This document shows positions 47,104 through 55,784 of a stretch of DNA of 64,000 nucleotides, one piece after another. This DNA is from Vibrionaceae bacterium (GTDB taxonomy: Bacteria; Pseudomonadota; Gammaproteobacteria; Enterobacterales; Vibrionaceae). The first letter of the stretch is position 1, and each line of letters opens with the position of its first letter. Under the pieces are notes generated by a model. The model searched no databases, was not told where the DNA came from, and saw only the letters and a list, made by a program, of their open reading frames with translations. The position numbers and the translations under genes were made by a program. The DNA lies in assembly GCA_018222805.1 (NCBI GenBank), contig JAAEZQ010000011.1, forward strand, positions 48,451-112,450, written 5' to 3'.

Positions 47104-48207
47104 GTGCTAAAAAAACTTCTTCCAGTTGTTACTTTGAGTCTACTTTTTGGTTGTGCTCAAAAGAATGATCTTGCCCAGCAATATATTGATGGTGACTTTC
47201 CTCAAATCCTCAATAAAGTAGAAATGGTTGAGTCGAATAAACCTCGCGACTTCACTGAGTTCAACAAGCAAGTTGAGCAGGTTGTAATGAAATCGCCCTC
47301 TATGGCGAAGATGTACCAGCCGCTATATCAAAGGCTCAGTGAATGGGCACAGCAAAGTGGAGACACCAGTGTACTCAGCGCTTACGGTATTCAAGCAGCT
47401 CAGCTAGGTGGTGTAGATAAAAAAGGCAACGTACTGTTCACGGGGTATTTTTCTCCGGTGATGGAATTGCGTCATCAGCCAAATAACGTCTTTAAATACC
47501 CAGTTTATGGTAAGCCTAATTGTTCCTCTGATTGTCCGACGCGTGCCGAGATTTACGATGGTGCATTAGACGGTCAAGATCTGGTACTTGGTTATGCCCC
47601 AAATCGTATTGATCCATTTATGATGGAAGTGCAGGGCAGTGGTTACGTTCATTTCGAAGATGATGATACGTTGGAGTACTTTGCTTACGCAGGAAAGAAC
47701 AACAAAGCGTACGTGAGTATCGGGCGAATTTTGATTGAACGCGGTGAAGTACCACGTGAAGAGATGTCGATGAAAGCCATCAAAGATTGGGTCATGAACA
47801 ACGATGAAGCGACTGTGCGTGAATTGTTAGAGCAGAACCCGTCTTATGTGTTCTTTGCTCCTAAAGCAGAAGCGCCAGTGACAGGGGCGGCGGGCATTCC
47901 TTTACTGCCAATGGCATCAGTGGCTGGTGACCGTTCTATTTTTCCAATGGGAACCCCCATTCTAGCAGAAGTACCACTGCTTAATGCTGACGGAACCTGG
48001 AGCGGCGCACATCAACTTCGCATTCTGCTTGTCCTTGATATTGGTGGCGCGGTGAAACGTAACCATCTGGATCTTTATCATGGTATTGGTGCGAGAGCGG
48101 GAATCGAAGCCGGACATTACAAACACTTTGGCCGTGTCTGGAAGCTTGGGTTGGAAAACACACCGACGCAAGCGCCTTGGGCTTTATCACCAGAAAAGAT
48201 ACAATAG
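47104..48207 (+). CDS. mltA: Membrane-bound lytic murein transglycosylase A
   Basis: MltA cleaves peptidoglycan to anhydromuropeptides at the inner face of the outer membrane. The GTG at 47104 gives a lipoprotein signal MLKKLLPVVTLSLLFGC, with Cys17 as lipidation site and Ala-Gln following (no Asp, so outer-membrane sorting). An in-frame TTG at 47029 would bury this signal and is rejected. The mature enzyme has LFTGYFSPVMELRHQP, the double-psi barrel region MMEVQGSGYV, and the catalytic-Asp block VLDIGGAVKRNHLDLYHGIG. Its products could feed AmpG at 57100. A perfect terminator follows. Confidence 0.92.
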   Translation: MLKKLLPVVTLSLLFGCAQKNDLAQQYIDGDFPQILNKVEMVESNKPRDFTEFNKQVEQVVMKSPSMAKMYQPLYQRLSEWAQQSGDTSVLSAYGIQAAQLGGVDKKGNVLFTGYFSPVMELRHQPNNVFKYPVYGKPNCSSDCPTRAEIYDGALDGQDLVLGYAPNRIDPFMMEVQGSGYVHFEDDDTLEYFAYAGKNNKAYVSIGRILIERGEVPREEMSMKAIKDWVMNNDEATVRELLEQNPSYVFFAPKAEAPVTGAAGIPLLPMASVAGDRSIFPMGTPILAEVPLLNADGTWSGAHQLRILLVLDIGGAVKRNHLDLYHGIGARAGIEAGHYKHFGRVWKLGLENTPTQAPWALSPEKIQ

Positions 48208-48252
48208 CGGATTGATAAGAGAGACGAGCGTTCTCTTGTCTAGACATTTTCT

Positions 48253-48281
48253 CAAAGAGTGCGTATAAATCGCACTCTTTG
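48253..48281 (+). terminator. Terminator downstream of mltA
   Basis: CAAAGAGTGCG (48253-48263) and CGCACTCTTTG (48271-48281) form an 11-base stem with a 7-base loop, followed by TTTTT. Confidence 0.9.
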
Positions 48282-48309
48282 TTTTTCTATCGATCATCTG
48301 GATTTCAAT

Positions 48310-49119
48310 ATGCGCGAACTCGATACTCCGGCCTCTGACAACTACAATCAACGTTTTGGCGGCTCTCGTCGTCTTTATGGTAACAGCGAAGTCGAAATTC
48401 TTCGTGCTGCGCATGTGTGTGTGATTGGTATTGGCGGTGTTGGCTCTTGGGCGGTAGAAGCCCTTGCGCGTACAGGTATTGGTGAACTGACACTGATTGA
48501 TATGGACGATGTATGTGTGACGAATATTAACCGTCAAATCCACGCCATGTCAGGTACGGTTGGCCAAAGTAAAATTGAAGTGATGGCTGAGCGTGTTAAG
48601 CTGATTAACCCAGAATGTAAGGTGAATCTGATTGACGATTTCATCACGCCAGACAACCAGCATGAGTACTTGAGCAAAGAGTATGACTACGTGTTGGACG
48701 CAATCGATAGTGTGAAAGCAAAAGCTTCTCTATTGGCTTACTGCCGTAGTAACAAGATCAAAGTAATCACCACTGGTGGTGCTGGTGGTCAGGTTGACCC
48801 TACACAAATCATGGTGGCAGATTTAACCAAAACGATTCAAGACCCGCTAGCCAAAAAGATTAAAGACACCTTACGTCGTCATCATAACTTTCCGAAGAAT
48901 CCTGCGCGTAAATTCGGTATTGACTGCGTGTTCTCTACCGAGCAGCTAAAATACCCACAGGCGGACGGCTCGGTATGTGGCGTGAAGTCTACTGCAGAAG
49001 GTCCTAAGCGAATGGACTGCGCCAGCGGATTTGGCGCGGCAACCGTGGTGACAGCAACGTTCGGCTTTGTTGCGGTTTCACGCATTGTGGAAAAGCTGAT
49101 TCAAAAGTATAAGAAGTAA
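48310..49119 (+). CDS. tcdA: tRNA threonylcarbamoyladenosine dehydratase
   Basis: TcdA (CsdL/YgdL) is an E1-like ATP-dependent enzyme that cyclises t6A37 in tRNA to ct6A, working with the CsdA-CsdE sulfur relay. The 269-residue protein has the N-terminal RFGGSRRLYG, the adenylate-forming HVCVIGIGGVGSWAVEALARTGIG (about residues 35-58), DMDDVCVTNINRQ, and Cys-containing KFGIDCVFSTE and KRMDCASGFG. The ATG at 48310 aligns with E. coli; an upstream in-frame start at 48259 falls in the mltA terminator. csdE follows after 21 bases, as expected functionally. Confidence 0.93.
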   Translation: MRELDTPASDNYNQRFGGSRRLYGNSEVEILRAAHVCVIGIGGVGSWAVEALARTGIGELTLIDMDDVCVTNINRQIHAMSGTVGQSKIEVMAERVKLINPECKVNLIDDFITPDNQHEYLSKEYDYVLDAIDSVKAKASLLAYCRSNKIKVITTGGAGGQVDPTQIMVADLTKTIQDPLAKKIKDTLRRHHNFPKNPARKFGIDCVFSTEQLKYPQADGSVCGVKSTAEGPKRMDCASGFGAATVVTATFGFVAVSRIVEKLIQKYKK

Positions 49120-49140
49120 TAACAAAGAGAAGTAGGCATC

Positions 49141-49566
49141 ATGACTCATTTTCCAGTTTCACCATTTGGTTCTGAGATAACAAGTGACGATATTGTCGCG
49201 ACGATGCAGCAGTTTAAAGGCTGGGAAGACCGCTACCGTCAGGTGATCCAATGGGGGAAAAAATTACCTCAAATGCCTGAGGAGCTGAAATCTGATCAAG
49301 TTACGGTATCAGGCTGCGAAAGCTTAGTGTGGCTGGTTAGTCAGGAGCAGGATGGTGTTTGGCATTTCTGCGCGGATTCTGATGCGCGTATCGTCCGCGG
49401 CTTGATAGCCTTGGTGATGGCGGCGTATGACGGAAAAACGGCTGAGCAAATCCAAGCGTTTGACATCGACGCGTATTTCGAGCAGTTGGGCTTGATTACC
49501 CACTTAAGTCCATCTCGTGGTAACGGCCTGAAAGCGATTGTTGATGAAATTAGAAATAGGGTCTAG
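49141..49566 (+). CDS. csdE: Sulfur acceptor protein CsdE (SufE-like)
   Basis: CsdE accepts persulfide sulfur from CsdA and hands it on, including to TcdA. The 141-residue protein has the SufE fold signature DRYRQVIQWGKKLP and the sulfur-accepting Cys59 in QVTVSGCESLVWL, matching Cys61 of E. coli CsdE. The C-terminal half (DSDARIVRGLIALVMAAYDGKT, HLSPSRGNGLKAIVDEI) is also canonical. It is the second gene of a tcdA-csdE operon and converges with csdA, its partner, across a repeat-filled 274-base gap. Confidence 0.92.
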   Translation: MTHFPVSPFGSEITSDDIVATMQQFKGWEDRYRQVIQWGKKLPQMPEELKSDQVTVSGCESLVWLVSQEQDGVWHFCADSDARIVRGLIALVMAAYDGKTAEQIQAFDIDAYFEQLGLITHLSPSRGNGLKAIVDEIRNRV

Positions 49567-49578
49567 GTAAAAAAGCGC

Positions 49579-49589
49579 CTAGGTCCTAG
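49579..49589. repeat. CTAGGTCCTAG word shared with the galT-galK hairpin
   Basis: CTAGGTCCTAG occurs here 13 bases after csdE and at 14284-14294. A related imperfect hairpin (AGGTCCTA at 49796-49803 with TAGGACCT at 49814-49821) flanks the same gap on the csdA side, probably acting as the csdA terminator. Confidence 0.5.
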
Positions 49590-49673
49590 CAGCGTTGGCG
49601 GTAAGTAAAGTGAAAAGCTCAAACTCAGATGTTCGCTGTCTTGGTCAAGATTACGGAGCCCGACGACTCAATC

Positions 49674-49785
49674 TCGTCATCCAGAACAGCGACGAAGGAG
49701 CGTGATTGAGGCTCTACTGTACGAGTTTGCTGTTGTTAAAGAGTGAGTAGAGTCCTGATGTCACAATCGCTCCTTGTAATGACGA
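49674..49785. repeat. Long imperfect palindrome (MITE/REP-like) between csdE and csdA
   Basis: The left arm has TCGTCAT (49674), AAGGAGCG (49695), GATTG (49704) and GGCTCTACT. The right arm has, in mirrored order, AGTAGAGTCC (49746), CAATCGCTCCTT (49764) and ATGACGA (49779). Together they form a long imperfect hairpin with a loop near 49721-49745. No open frame is present. The form suggests a mobile miniature repeat inserted between two convergent genes. Confidence 0.55.
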
Positions 49786-49840
49786 ATTTAAAGGAGGTCC
49801 TATCCTAGTAGACTAGGACCTTCTCACCTACTCCCTTTTC

Positions 49841-51052
49841 CTAGAGCATATCTACCGCTTTTTTCACTGCCGCAATTAGCCTATCAACATCTTCTGCTGT
49901 GTTGTAAATACCAAAAGAGACGCGTACGGTCCCTTTTACCTTAAGCGCATCCATTAAAGGATGGGCACAGTGGTGTCCGGCACGAACCGCGATACCCTGC
50001 TGGTCGAGAAGTGTCGCGATATCTTGATGATGAACACCATCCATCACAAACGTCAGTACAGATGCCTTCGGCTGGTAGCCAAGGATGCGAATATCATCCA
50101 ACTGGCTGAGTGCTTGATACGTTTTGTTTTGTAGAGCATGCAGGTGAGTTTCCACTTCTTGGTGATCAAAGCCTTGATACCACTCAATTGCCTTTGCAAG
50201 TGCGATAGCACCAGCGACGTTCGGTGTGCCCGCTTCGAACTTTCCGGGTAGAGCAGAAAAGGTGGTTTTTTCAAACGACACTTTTTCTACCATTTTCCCT
50301 CCCCCGTGCCATGGCGGCATGGCTTCTAATAGTGATAGCTTACCGTAAAGCACGCCAATCCCAGCTGGAGCATAAAGCTTGTGACCGGAGAAAACGTAAA
50401 AATCGATATCCAGTTCAGCAAGATTCAGTGGCTCATGTACGATACCTTGTGCGCCGTCCACTACGACAATGGCACCAGCCTGATGTGCCAATGTGGTAAT
50501 TTCTTCGATAGGTTGACGCGAGCCAGTGACGTTAGTGATTTGTGCACACGCCACAATCTTACAGCGTTCAGACAGAAGCGCTTTAAATGCGTCCATATCA
50601 AACTGGCAGTCGGAAGTCATAGGAACCTTAATAACTTTAGCGCCGGTCTGCTCAGCAACAATCTGCCATGGAACGATGTTAGCGTGGTGCTCCATTTCAC
50701 TGATTAATATCTCGTCACCTGCTTTTAAATTACTACGAGCATAGGTCTGAGCTATTAGGTTAAGTGCTTCAGTAGCACCACGTGTCCAGATGATCTCTTT
50801 TGAGCTGGCAGCTCCGATAAAGCGGGTGACGGTTTCACGAGCTGCTTCGAACTGGCTGGTTGCATTAGCGGTTAAGCTGTGACTGCCACGATGCACATTG
50901 GCATTTTGAGCACTGTAATAGTGACTGATGACATCAATCACACATTGAGGCTTTTGGGTGGTTGCGGCGCTATCAAGATAAACCAGAGGCGTGTCATTGA
51001 TTGACTGCTTTAAAGCGGGAAACTGCTGACGAACCGCATTGACATCAAACAT
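49841..51052 (-). CDS. csdA: Cysteine desulfurase CsdA
   Basis: CsdA is a class V PLP enzyme that removes sulfur from cysteine as a bound persulfide. The 403-residue protein has VYLDSAATTQKP, NVHRGSHSLTANAT, VDGAQGIVH, the PLP-lysine block FSGHKLYAPAGIGVLYG (Lys225) and the persulfide-forming Cys362 in RAGHHCAHPL. Overall it matches CsdA/SufS-type group II enzymes; CsdA is preferred because csdE and tcdA are adjacent and no suf genes are present. Its ATG overlaps the yajL stop (TAATG), making it the third gene of panE-yajL-csdA. Confidence 0.9.
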   Translation of the reverse strand: MFDVNAVRQQFPALKQSINDTPLVYLDSAATTQKPQCVIDVISHYYSAQNANVHRGSHSLTANATSQFEAARETVTRFIGAASSKEIIWTRGATEALNLIAQTYARSNLKAGDEILISEMEHHANIVPWQIVAEQTGAKVIKVPMTSDCQFDMDAFKALLSERCKIVACAQITNVTGSRQPIEEITTLAHQAGAIVVVDGAQGIVHEPLNLAELDIDFYVFSGHKLYAPAGIGVLYGKLSLLEAMPPWHGGGKMVEKVSFEKTTFSALPGKFEAGTPNVAGAIALAKAIEWYQGFDHQEVETHLHALQNKTYQALSQLDDIRILGYQPKASVLTFVMDGVHHQDIATLLDQQGIAVRAGHHCAHPLMDALKVKGTVRVSFGIYNTAEDVDRLIAAVKKAVDML

Positions 51053-51651
51053 TATTCTTCACCAATCTTGTGATAGTGCAAAGTCGGGATGGTCACCATA
51101 GGCTCGGCGATGGTCCATGCGTGCTTTTTGCCTGAGAGCTTGATGATCACTTCCATCGCAAATTCTAACGCTGTTCCCGGCCCCTGACTGGTGATCAGGT
51201 TATGGTTTATATCGATAGTGACACGTTTGCTCCGCCAGTTCGCTTCAGGAATGTGTGACTGGAAACTTGGATGACAGGTCATTAGTGCTTTAGGGAATAG
51301 ATCATGGTGTTGTAACACCAGTGCTGGAGCCGCACAGATAGCTGCAACCAGTTTTCCTTCATAAATATGTTGTTTGAGGATTTCTATCATGACCGTGCTG
51401 TCACGAAACACTTCCGAACCACCGACACCGCCAGGCAATGCAATGACATCGAACTCGTCATCGGCAATATCGACCAGTTTACAATCTGCGGTTAACGTGA
51501 CGCCACGAGAAGCTTTCATCGTTAAAGCTCCATCGAATGCTGCACTGGCTACAGTCACGTCATATCCAGCTCGAACCATCATATCAATGATAGTGACGGC
51601 TTCCATTTCTTCGGTGCCTGGTGCGATAGGCACTAAGATTTTTACACTCAT
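51052..51651 (-). CDS. yajL: DJ-1/PfpI family protein YajL
   Basis: The 199-residue protein follows E. coli YajL along its length. It has PGTEEMEAVTIIDMMVRAGYDV with the conserved Glu, LPGGVGGSEVFRDS, and the nucleophile elbow AAICAAPALVL with Cys106 at the same number as in E. coli. YajL is a covalent chaperone or deglycase that protects against oxidative and carbonyl stress; the deglycase claim is debated. It overlaps both panE (ATGA) and csdA, so all three are translationally coupled. Confidence 0.92.
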   Translation of the reverse strand: MSVKILVPIAPGTEEMEAVTIIDMMVRAGYDVTVASAAFDGALTMKASRGVTLTADCKLVDIADDEFDVIALPGGVGGSEVFRDSTVMIEILKQHIYEGKLVAAICAAPALVLQHHDLFPKALMTCHPSFQSHIPEANWRSKRVTIDINHNLITSQGPGTALEFAMEVIIKLSGKKHAWTIAEPMVTIPTLHYHKIGEE

Positions 51652-52541
51652 TGTTCTGTCCAGCTTTTTTCTATCTGTTTAATGCGTCGGTAAAGGTTCG
51701 AGTTCTCAGGCGTCTCAATGTTATATCTTTCAGCGGCTCGCAATAAATAGCCGGTAATAAAGTCGATTTCGGTACGTCTCTGGTAAAAAACATCCTGTCT
51801 CATCGAAGAGTAGTTCTCAGCGGTAGCATTGATGACTTGCATGATGACCTCGAACAGACTGTCGAACTCGGTATCGAGCCCTTCCTTATTCATGACCTCA
51901 ACCAACTCGTGCGTGATATTTCGCAGCGTATCCTGAAACTCTTGTTGCGCAAGCGCTCCATTCTTGCATTGATGGATAGCGGTTAATGGATTAATTGCAC
52001 AGTTGATAGCGAGTTTAGTCCACAATGCCACATGGATATTTGGGTTCCATCTCACTTCAGGAAGGGCGTGATTCATCACCTCCTGCAAAAATTGGCATTG
52101 ATCACCCAAGCTATTGAAGCCGCCCAGTTGCGTGATGCCATTACCTGTATGCAACACTTTTTGTTTGCAAGGTTTGTAGGAACCGTGAGTAGTGGTCGCT
52201 AAAACGATCGGGTTGTTTTTAAGCGTTTCTGAAACGCGTTGTGCGGTTCCCATGCCGTTATGCATTAGCATCACAATGGTGTCGGGGTGGATATGCCCAA
52301 GCAGAGGAGAAATGGCTTCTTCGACTTGCCACGCTTTGACGGTCACCACAATCAAGTCAGCACTTTTTACAGAAAGAAGGTGATTATTTAGGAAAGTGTC
52401 ACCGACTGAGTCATCAAGTTGCAACGAAAGCTGAGTTTCTGAACTTCTGCTCCAGAGAGACACATGGTGTCCTGCTTTTTTTAATTTTGTTGCCCACAGC
52501 GAGCCAATAGCTCCTGGACCTAAGATGACAATATTCACCAA
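51648..52541 (-). CDS. panE: 2-dehydropantoate 2-reductase
   Basis: PanE reduces ketopantoate to pantoate with NADPH for coenzyme A synthesis. The 297-residue protein opens with the dinucleotide-binding IVILGPGAIGSLWATKLKKAGH, has VTVKAWQVEEAI and MLMHNGMGTAQRV, and the catalytic-Lys region ALWTKLAINCAINPLTAI, followed by a helical C-terminal domain. It heads panE-yajL-csdA; in E. coli panE and yajL are also adjacent. Its stop overlaps the yajL start by 4 bases. Confidence 0.93.
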   Translation of the reverse strand: MVNIVILGPGAIGSLWATKLKKAGHHVSLWSRSSETQLSLQLDDSVGDTFLNNHLLSVKSADLIVVTVKAWQVEEAISPLLGHIHPDTIVMLMHNGMGTAQRVSETLKNNPIVLATTTHGSYKPCKQKVLHTGNGITQLGGFNSLGDQCQFLQEVMNHALPEVRWNPNIHVALWTKLAINCAINPLTAIHQCKNGALAQQEFQDTLRNITHELVEVMNKEGLDTEFDSLFEVIMQVINATAENYSSMRQDVFYQRRTEIDFITGYLLRAAERYNIETPENSNLYRRIKQIEKSWTEQ

Positions 52542-52598
52542 ACGCTCTCATTAAAAAGGTTTGCTGCAAGGATAATGAGGGGAGAGAGGAAAGCAAAT

Positions 52599-52626
52599 AA
52601 AAATGGCGCCAATTGGCGCCATTTTT
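52599..52626 (-). terminator. Terminator downstream of ompK
   Basis: AAAAATGGCGCC and GGCGCCATTTTT form a 12-base perfect stem with an AATT loop, 20 bases after the ompK stop; T-runs lie on both strands. Confidence 0.88.
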
Positions 52627-52646
52627 GAGGAAACTTATCGGTTCAA

Positions 52647-53465
52647 TTAGAACTTGTAAGTTACAGCTACGTAGTGACCTGCACCAGATGATTCTGGTTT
52701 GTGGCCCCATGGTAGAGCTTCGCCGTCTTTGAAGCCGTATACGTCTTTGTATAGTTTTAGACCGTAACCAACTGCAAAGCGGTCAGAGTGCCAGTAGATA
52801 CCGTTGAACATTGCACCGCCATTAGACGCTGTAGTGTTGAACTTGTTACCTTTGTCGTCATCCATACCGAATTGGTAATCGATGTAACCTTGGTAAGAAA
52901 TGAATGAACCGTTCTCGAAGAAGAAGAATGGTTTGAACCAGTTAGTAGAAACTTGTAAACCGTTCCAGTCTTTCTGGTTGCCAGCGTAAGTACCGTATAG
53001 GTTTAGGCCGATTTTACCTAACCAAGGCACGTTAACGTCAGAACCTAGGCCGATTTTCTGGTTGTTAACATCAGAATTGCCGCCCCATTCAATCAGAGAT
53101 GCAACGTATAGCTCTTGAACTGGACCGAAAGACAGGTCTTTACCAGTTAGTGCGTCCAGAGACATACGTGGAGCGAATTTCATGAAGATTTTCTCGCCGC
53201 CAGCTTTGTCGCTGCCTGGATCAGACGCTAGGTTGAATACGTCAACGTAACCGTAAAGATCGAAAATACCAGAGCGACCGCCGAATTCCATCTCTAAGTA
53301 ATCATGAGAAGACTCTGCATAACCTTTTTCGTTGAATGCACCCATTAGGTTAAATTGCATCCACTTGTAATCGTTTTTGTGGATATCGCCGTCAGAGTAA
53401 TCTGCAGCCAATACTGGAGCTGATGTAGCCGCTAGAAGGCTAAGAGCTAAAAGTGATTTACGCAT
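52647..53465 (-). CDS. ompK: Outer membrane protein OmpK (Tsx-type channel)
   Basis: The 272-residue precursor has a signal peptide ending APVLA (residues 16-20). The mature beta-barrel begins ADYSDGDIHKNDYKWMQFNLMGA, as in Vibrio OmpK, and ends in a C-terminal Phe (VAVTYKF), the outer-membrane assembly signal. Alternating aromatic strands such as FSFGP and YVASLIEWGG fit the nucleoside-specific channel-forming (Tsx) family. OmpK is the receptor of vibriophage KVP40 and a vaccine antigen in fish pathogens. A CRP-like site lies about 130 bases upstream. It is monocistronic. Confidence 0.93.
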   Translation of the reverse strand: MRKSLLALSLLAATSAPVLAADYSDGDIHKNDYKWMQFNLMGAFNEKGYAESSHDYLEMEFGGRSGIFDLYGYVDVFNLASDPGSDKAGGEKIFMKFAPRMSLDALTGKDLSFGPVQELYVASLIEWGGNSDVNNQKIGLGSDVNVPWLGKIGLNLYGTYAGNQKDWNGLQVSTNWFKPFFFFENGSFISYQGYIDYQFGMDDDKGNKFNTTASNGGAMFNGIYWHSDRFAVGYGLKLYKDVYGFKDGEALPWGHKPESSGAGHYVAVTYKF

Positions 53466-53591
53466 AAGGGGACTCTCTATGTTTGTAATGATTCAGAACA
53501 CGCAATCTGTGCAGCGCTTTCCAATTGGCGGGAATAATAGCGATAAAAATCGCAAATGAAAGTGATAAAGGGTGCAAAAATAAACCTTTTT

Positions 53592-53607
53592 AGTGATCGT
53601 TATCACA
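53592..53607. promoter_or_regulatory. CRP site candidate upstream of ompK
   Basis: AGTGATCGTTATCACA fits the CRP consensus TGTGA-N6-TCACA at 9 of 10 fixed positions with correct spacing. It lies 127 bases upstream of the ompK start and about 180 before the divergent Lon-domain gene. CRP control of tsx-like porins is common. Confidence 0.45.
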
Positions 53608-53734
53608 AAGGTGTCTTTATTTGCGGAACTTTTTATTATTTGCATTTTATTGCATTAAATGTGTGATTTAGATCGTTTTCGTGACGATTTTCGTGACTTT
53701 TTAAGCCAGTCGATTAACCAACAGAAACTGTTAG

Positions 53735-53763
53735 TGATCGGAGTGAACAGAGCTTCGTACTAT
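53735..53763 (+). promoter_or_regulatory. Possible ECF-type promoter before the Lon-domain/sigma operon
   Basis: TGATCG at 53735-53740 is followed after 17 bases by TACTAT (53758). The -35 resembles the TGATC of RpoE/ChrR-controlled promoters. It lies 25 bases before the first gene of the operon encoding an ECF sigma factor. This is a resemblance only; the -10 match is weak. Confidence 0.25.
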
Positions 53764-53788
53764 TCGATGAACTAAAGAGGACTTATTG

Positions 53789-54385
53789 ATGAATGAAGTT
53801 ATGTTATTTCCGCTTACTTCAGTTGTACTCCCTGAAGGAAAGATGAATCTGCGTATTTTTGAGCCTCGGTACACACGGATGGTGAAAGAATGCAGTTCAC
53901 AAAATATGGGATTTGGCGTCTGTCTTGTAGGTAACGACGGCGATCCGAGAGAAGTTGGAAATGTTTCTTCGATAGGTTCGTTAGTACGTATTGTTGATTT
54001 TGAAACATTAAGTGATGGGCTTCTTGGAATCACAGTGGTTGGTGAAAAGCGCTTCAAAGTTCAGCGCGTTAGAGCAGATGATGATGGTTTACGGCATGCG
54101 GAAGTTGAGTGGATGGATAACTGGGTTGATACGGGAGATCTGTACAGCTTTGATTACTTAAGTCAACAGTTGTATTGCGTTTATGAGAAATTCCCGCAGC
54201 TTGGGTCACTTTATGAGCACCGGTTTTATGATGATCCAACTTGGGTTACCCAGCGTTGGCTTGAGTTATTGCCATTGGATTGTCGTCTGTTTGAGCAGTT
54301 GGTGGGAGCAGAGAATTGCCTGCCAGCATTGCAGTTTTTACATCAAGCACTCGAAGCCCCTACAAACAAAGAGGCACGGTTATGA
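53789..54385 (+). CDS. Lon substrate-binding (LAN) domain protein
   Basis: The 198-residue protein consists of a stand-alone Lon N-terminal domain: VMLFPLTSVVLPEGKMNLRIFEPRYTRMVKEC at residues 4-35, GDPREVGNVSSIGSLVRIVDFETLSDGLLGITVVGEKRFKV, then a helical C-terminal part. It lacks Lon's AAA+ and protease domains. Such proteins are common in proteobacteria and have no settled function. ATG at 53789 has GAGG upstream. Its stop overlaps the start of the DUF4397 lipoprotein gene by 4 bases (ATGA), so it is the first gene of the ECF sigma operon. Confidence 0.82.
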   Translation: MNEVMLFPLTSVVLPEGKMNLRIFEPRYTRMVKECSSQNMGFGVCLVGNDGDPREVGNVSSIGSLVRIVDFETLSDGLLGITVVGEKRFKVQRVRADDDGLRHAEVEWMDNWVDTGDLYSFDYLSQQLYCVYEKFPQLGSLYEHRFYDDPTWVTQRWLELLPLDCRLFEQLVGAENCLPALQFLHQALEAPTNKEARL

Positions 54386-55740
54386 AACAAACAAGAAAAG
54401 CGTTTTTGGTCATAGTAGCATCTCTGGGATTGGCTGCGTGTGGCTCTGACAGCGACACCATAGAATATTCCAATGTTCAGGCAGTACATGCTTCATCTGA
54501 TGCGCCATTGGCGAATGTTTGGATTAACGACAAAGCAACGCTAACAGATGTCGATTATGGCGTTGGGTCTGGGTACGTGATGGTGCGTGAGGGCAGTAAC
54601 TCAGTGCAGGTTGATGTGCAGTTGCCGGGTAGTGAAGTCGCGACTGTAGTGCCAAGAACCGTGCTGGATCTCGATTCCGATCTCAAATACACCATATTTG
54701 TTGTGGGTGATGCCGATGGGAGCCCAAACCCTGTTGAACCACTCATTGTGACACGTAGTACTGAATCGATGGCTGATGAAAGCAGTCTAGACGTTCAAGT
54801 TGTACATGCTGCTTCTGGTGTGCCAGCGGTGGACCTTTATGTCACAGAGCCAGGGGCTGATTTATCAGCAGCAATACCTGTGACAAACCTTGCCTACAAA
54901 GGAGCAACAGACACATTAAATATTCCTGCTGGTGATTATCAAGTCAGGTTAGCTGTAGGCGATGATGTCGTGTTCGACTCTGGAACGCTGTCATTGGCGG
55001 GAAACACTAACTTAACTATCGCTGCGATCAAAACTAGTGATTCCAATAGTTCTTCGCCCGTCAAGTTGATAGTTTTAGATGGATCGAGATCTTCTATAAT
55101 TCAGGATACAGGCAGCCAAGCGGAAATTAGGGTTGGGCACCTCGTAGACGGTGCACCAGTTGTTGATGTGAACGTTGATGGTGTTCCATTCGCTCCGCTT
55201 ACTGATTTAGCCTTCAAAGAAATCCGAGGCTATTTGGATCTCGCACCTCAATCTTACGAGATCGACGTTTTTGTCGATGGTACAACCACAGACCCCATTT
55301 TTAGCGTTGATGATTTAGCAGTGGAAGGTGGGATGGATTACAGTATCTATGCGGTTGGCGTCGTGAGTCCTTCGGTAGCAATTGAGCCATTGGTTGTTGA
55401 GGACATGAGAAGAGCAGTGGCAACCAGTGCGACTCTAAGTCTGACTCATTCGGCGGCAAACCCGATTGCTGAAAAGGTTGATATTTATCTCACTACCAGC
55501 GCCGGGATAGATGGTAGTGATCCAACCATTTCTGATTTTACGTATAAACAGAGTCTGAAAGGACTTTACGTGGAGGAAGGAACCTACTTTGTCACTGTCA
55601 CGGTAGCAGGAGACCCTGATACCGTTGCAATAGACTCGGTACCAGTGACTCTGATGAACGGTGCGGTCTATCAAGTCGTTGCGATAGACGATGGCAATAA
55701 CGGTGGTTTCAACCTGTTAGTTGATGACATCACAGACTAG
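54382..55740 (+). CDS. Lipoprotein with four DUF4397-like repeats
   Basis: The 452-residue protein starts MKQTRKAFLVIVASLGLAAC, a lipoprotein signal with Cys20 and Gly-Ser next (outer-membrane sorting expected). The rest is four repeats of about 100 residues, each opening with a V-H-A/S-pattern: VQAVHASSDAPLANVWIND, VQVVHAASGVPAVDLYVTE, IRVGHLVDGAPVVDVNVDG and LSLTHSAANPIAEKVDIYL, and containing Y-x-x-x-V/A-x-G strands. This fits DUF4397 beta-sandwich repeats. No catalytic motif is seen. It probably binds or scaffolds at the cell surface. It is coupled to the Lon-domain gene upstream and lies 44 bases before the sigma gene. Confidence 0.8.
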   Translation: MKQTRKAFLVIVASLGLAACGSDSDTIEYSNVQAVHASSDAPLANVWINDKATLTDVDYGVGSGYVMVREGSNSVQVDVQLPGSEVATVVPRTVLDLDSDLKYTIFVVGDADGSPNPVEPLIVTRSTESMADESSLDVQVVHAASGVPAVDLYVTEPGADLSAAIPVTNLAYKGATDTLNIPAGDYQVRLAVGDDVVFDSGTLSLAGNTNLTIAAIKTSDSNSSSPVKLIVLDGSRSSIIQDTGSQAEIRVGHLVDGAPVVDVNVDGVPFAPLTDLAFKEIRGYLDLAPQSYEIDVFVDGTTTDPIFSVDDLAVEGGMDYSIYAVGVVSPSVAIEPLVVEDMRRAVATSATLSLTHSAANPIAEKVDIYLTTSAGIDGSDPTISDFTYKQSLKGLYVEEGTYFVTVTVAGDPDTVAIDSVPVTLMNGAVYQVVAIDDGNNGGFNLLVDDITD

Positions 55741-55784
55741 GACAGAATGGGGGGAGGAAACTCCTCCCAACAATAAGGTCGATT

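Noticed and set aside
55752..55768. GGGAGGA/TCCTCCC hairpin between the DUF4397 gene and the sigma gene
   Set aside because: No T-run follows on either strand, so it was not called a terminator; it may still affect mRNA stability.
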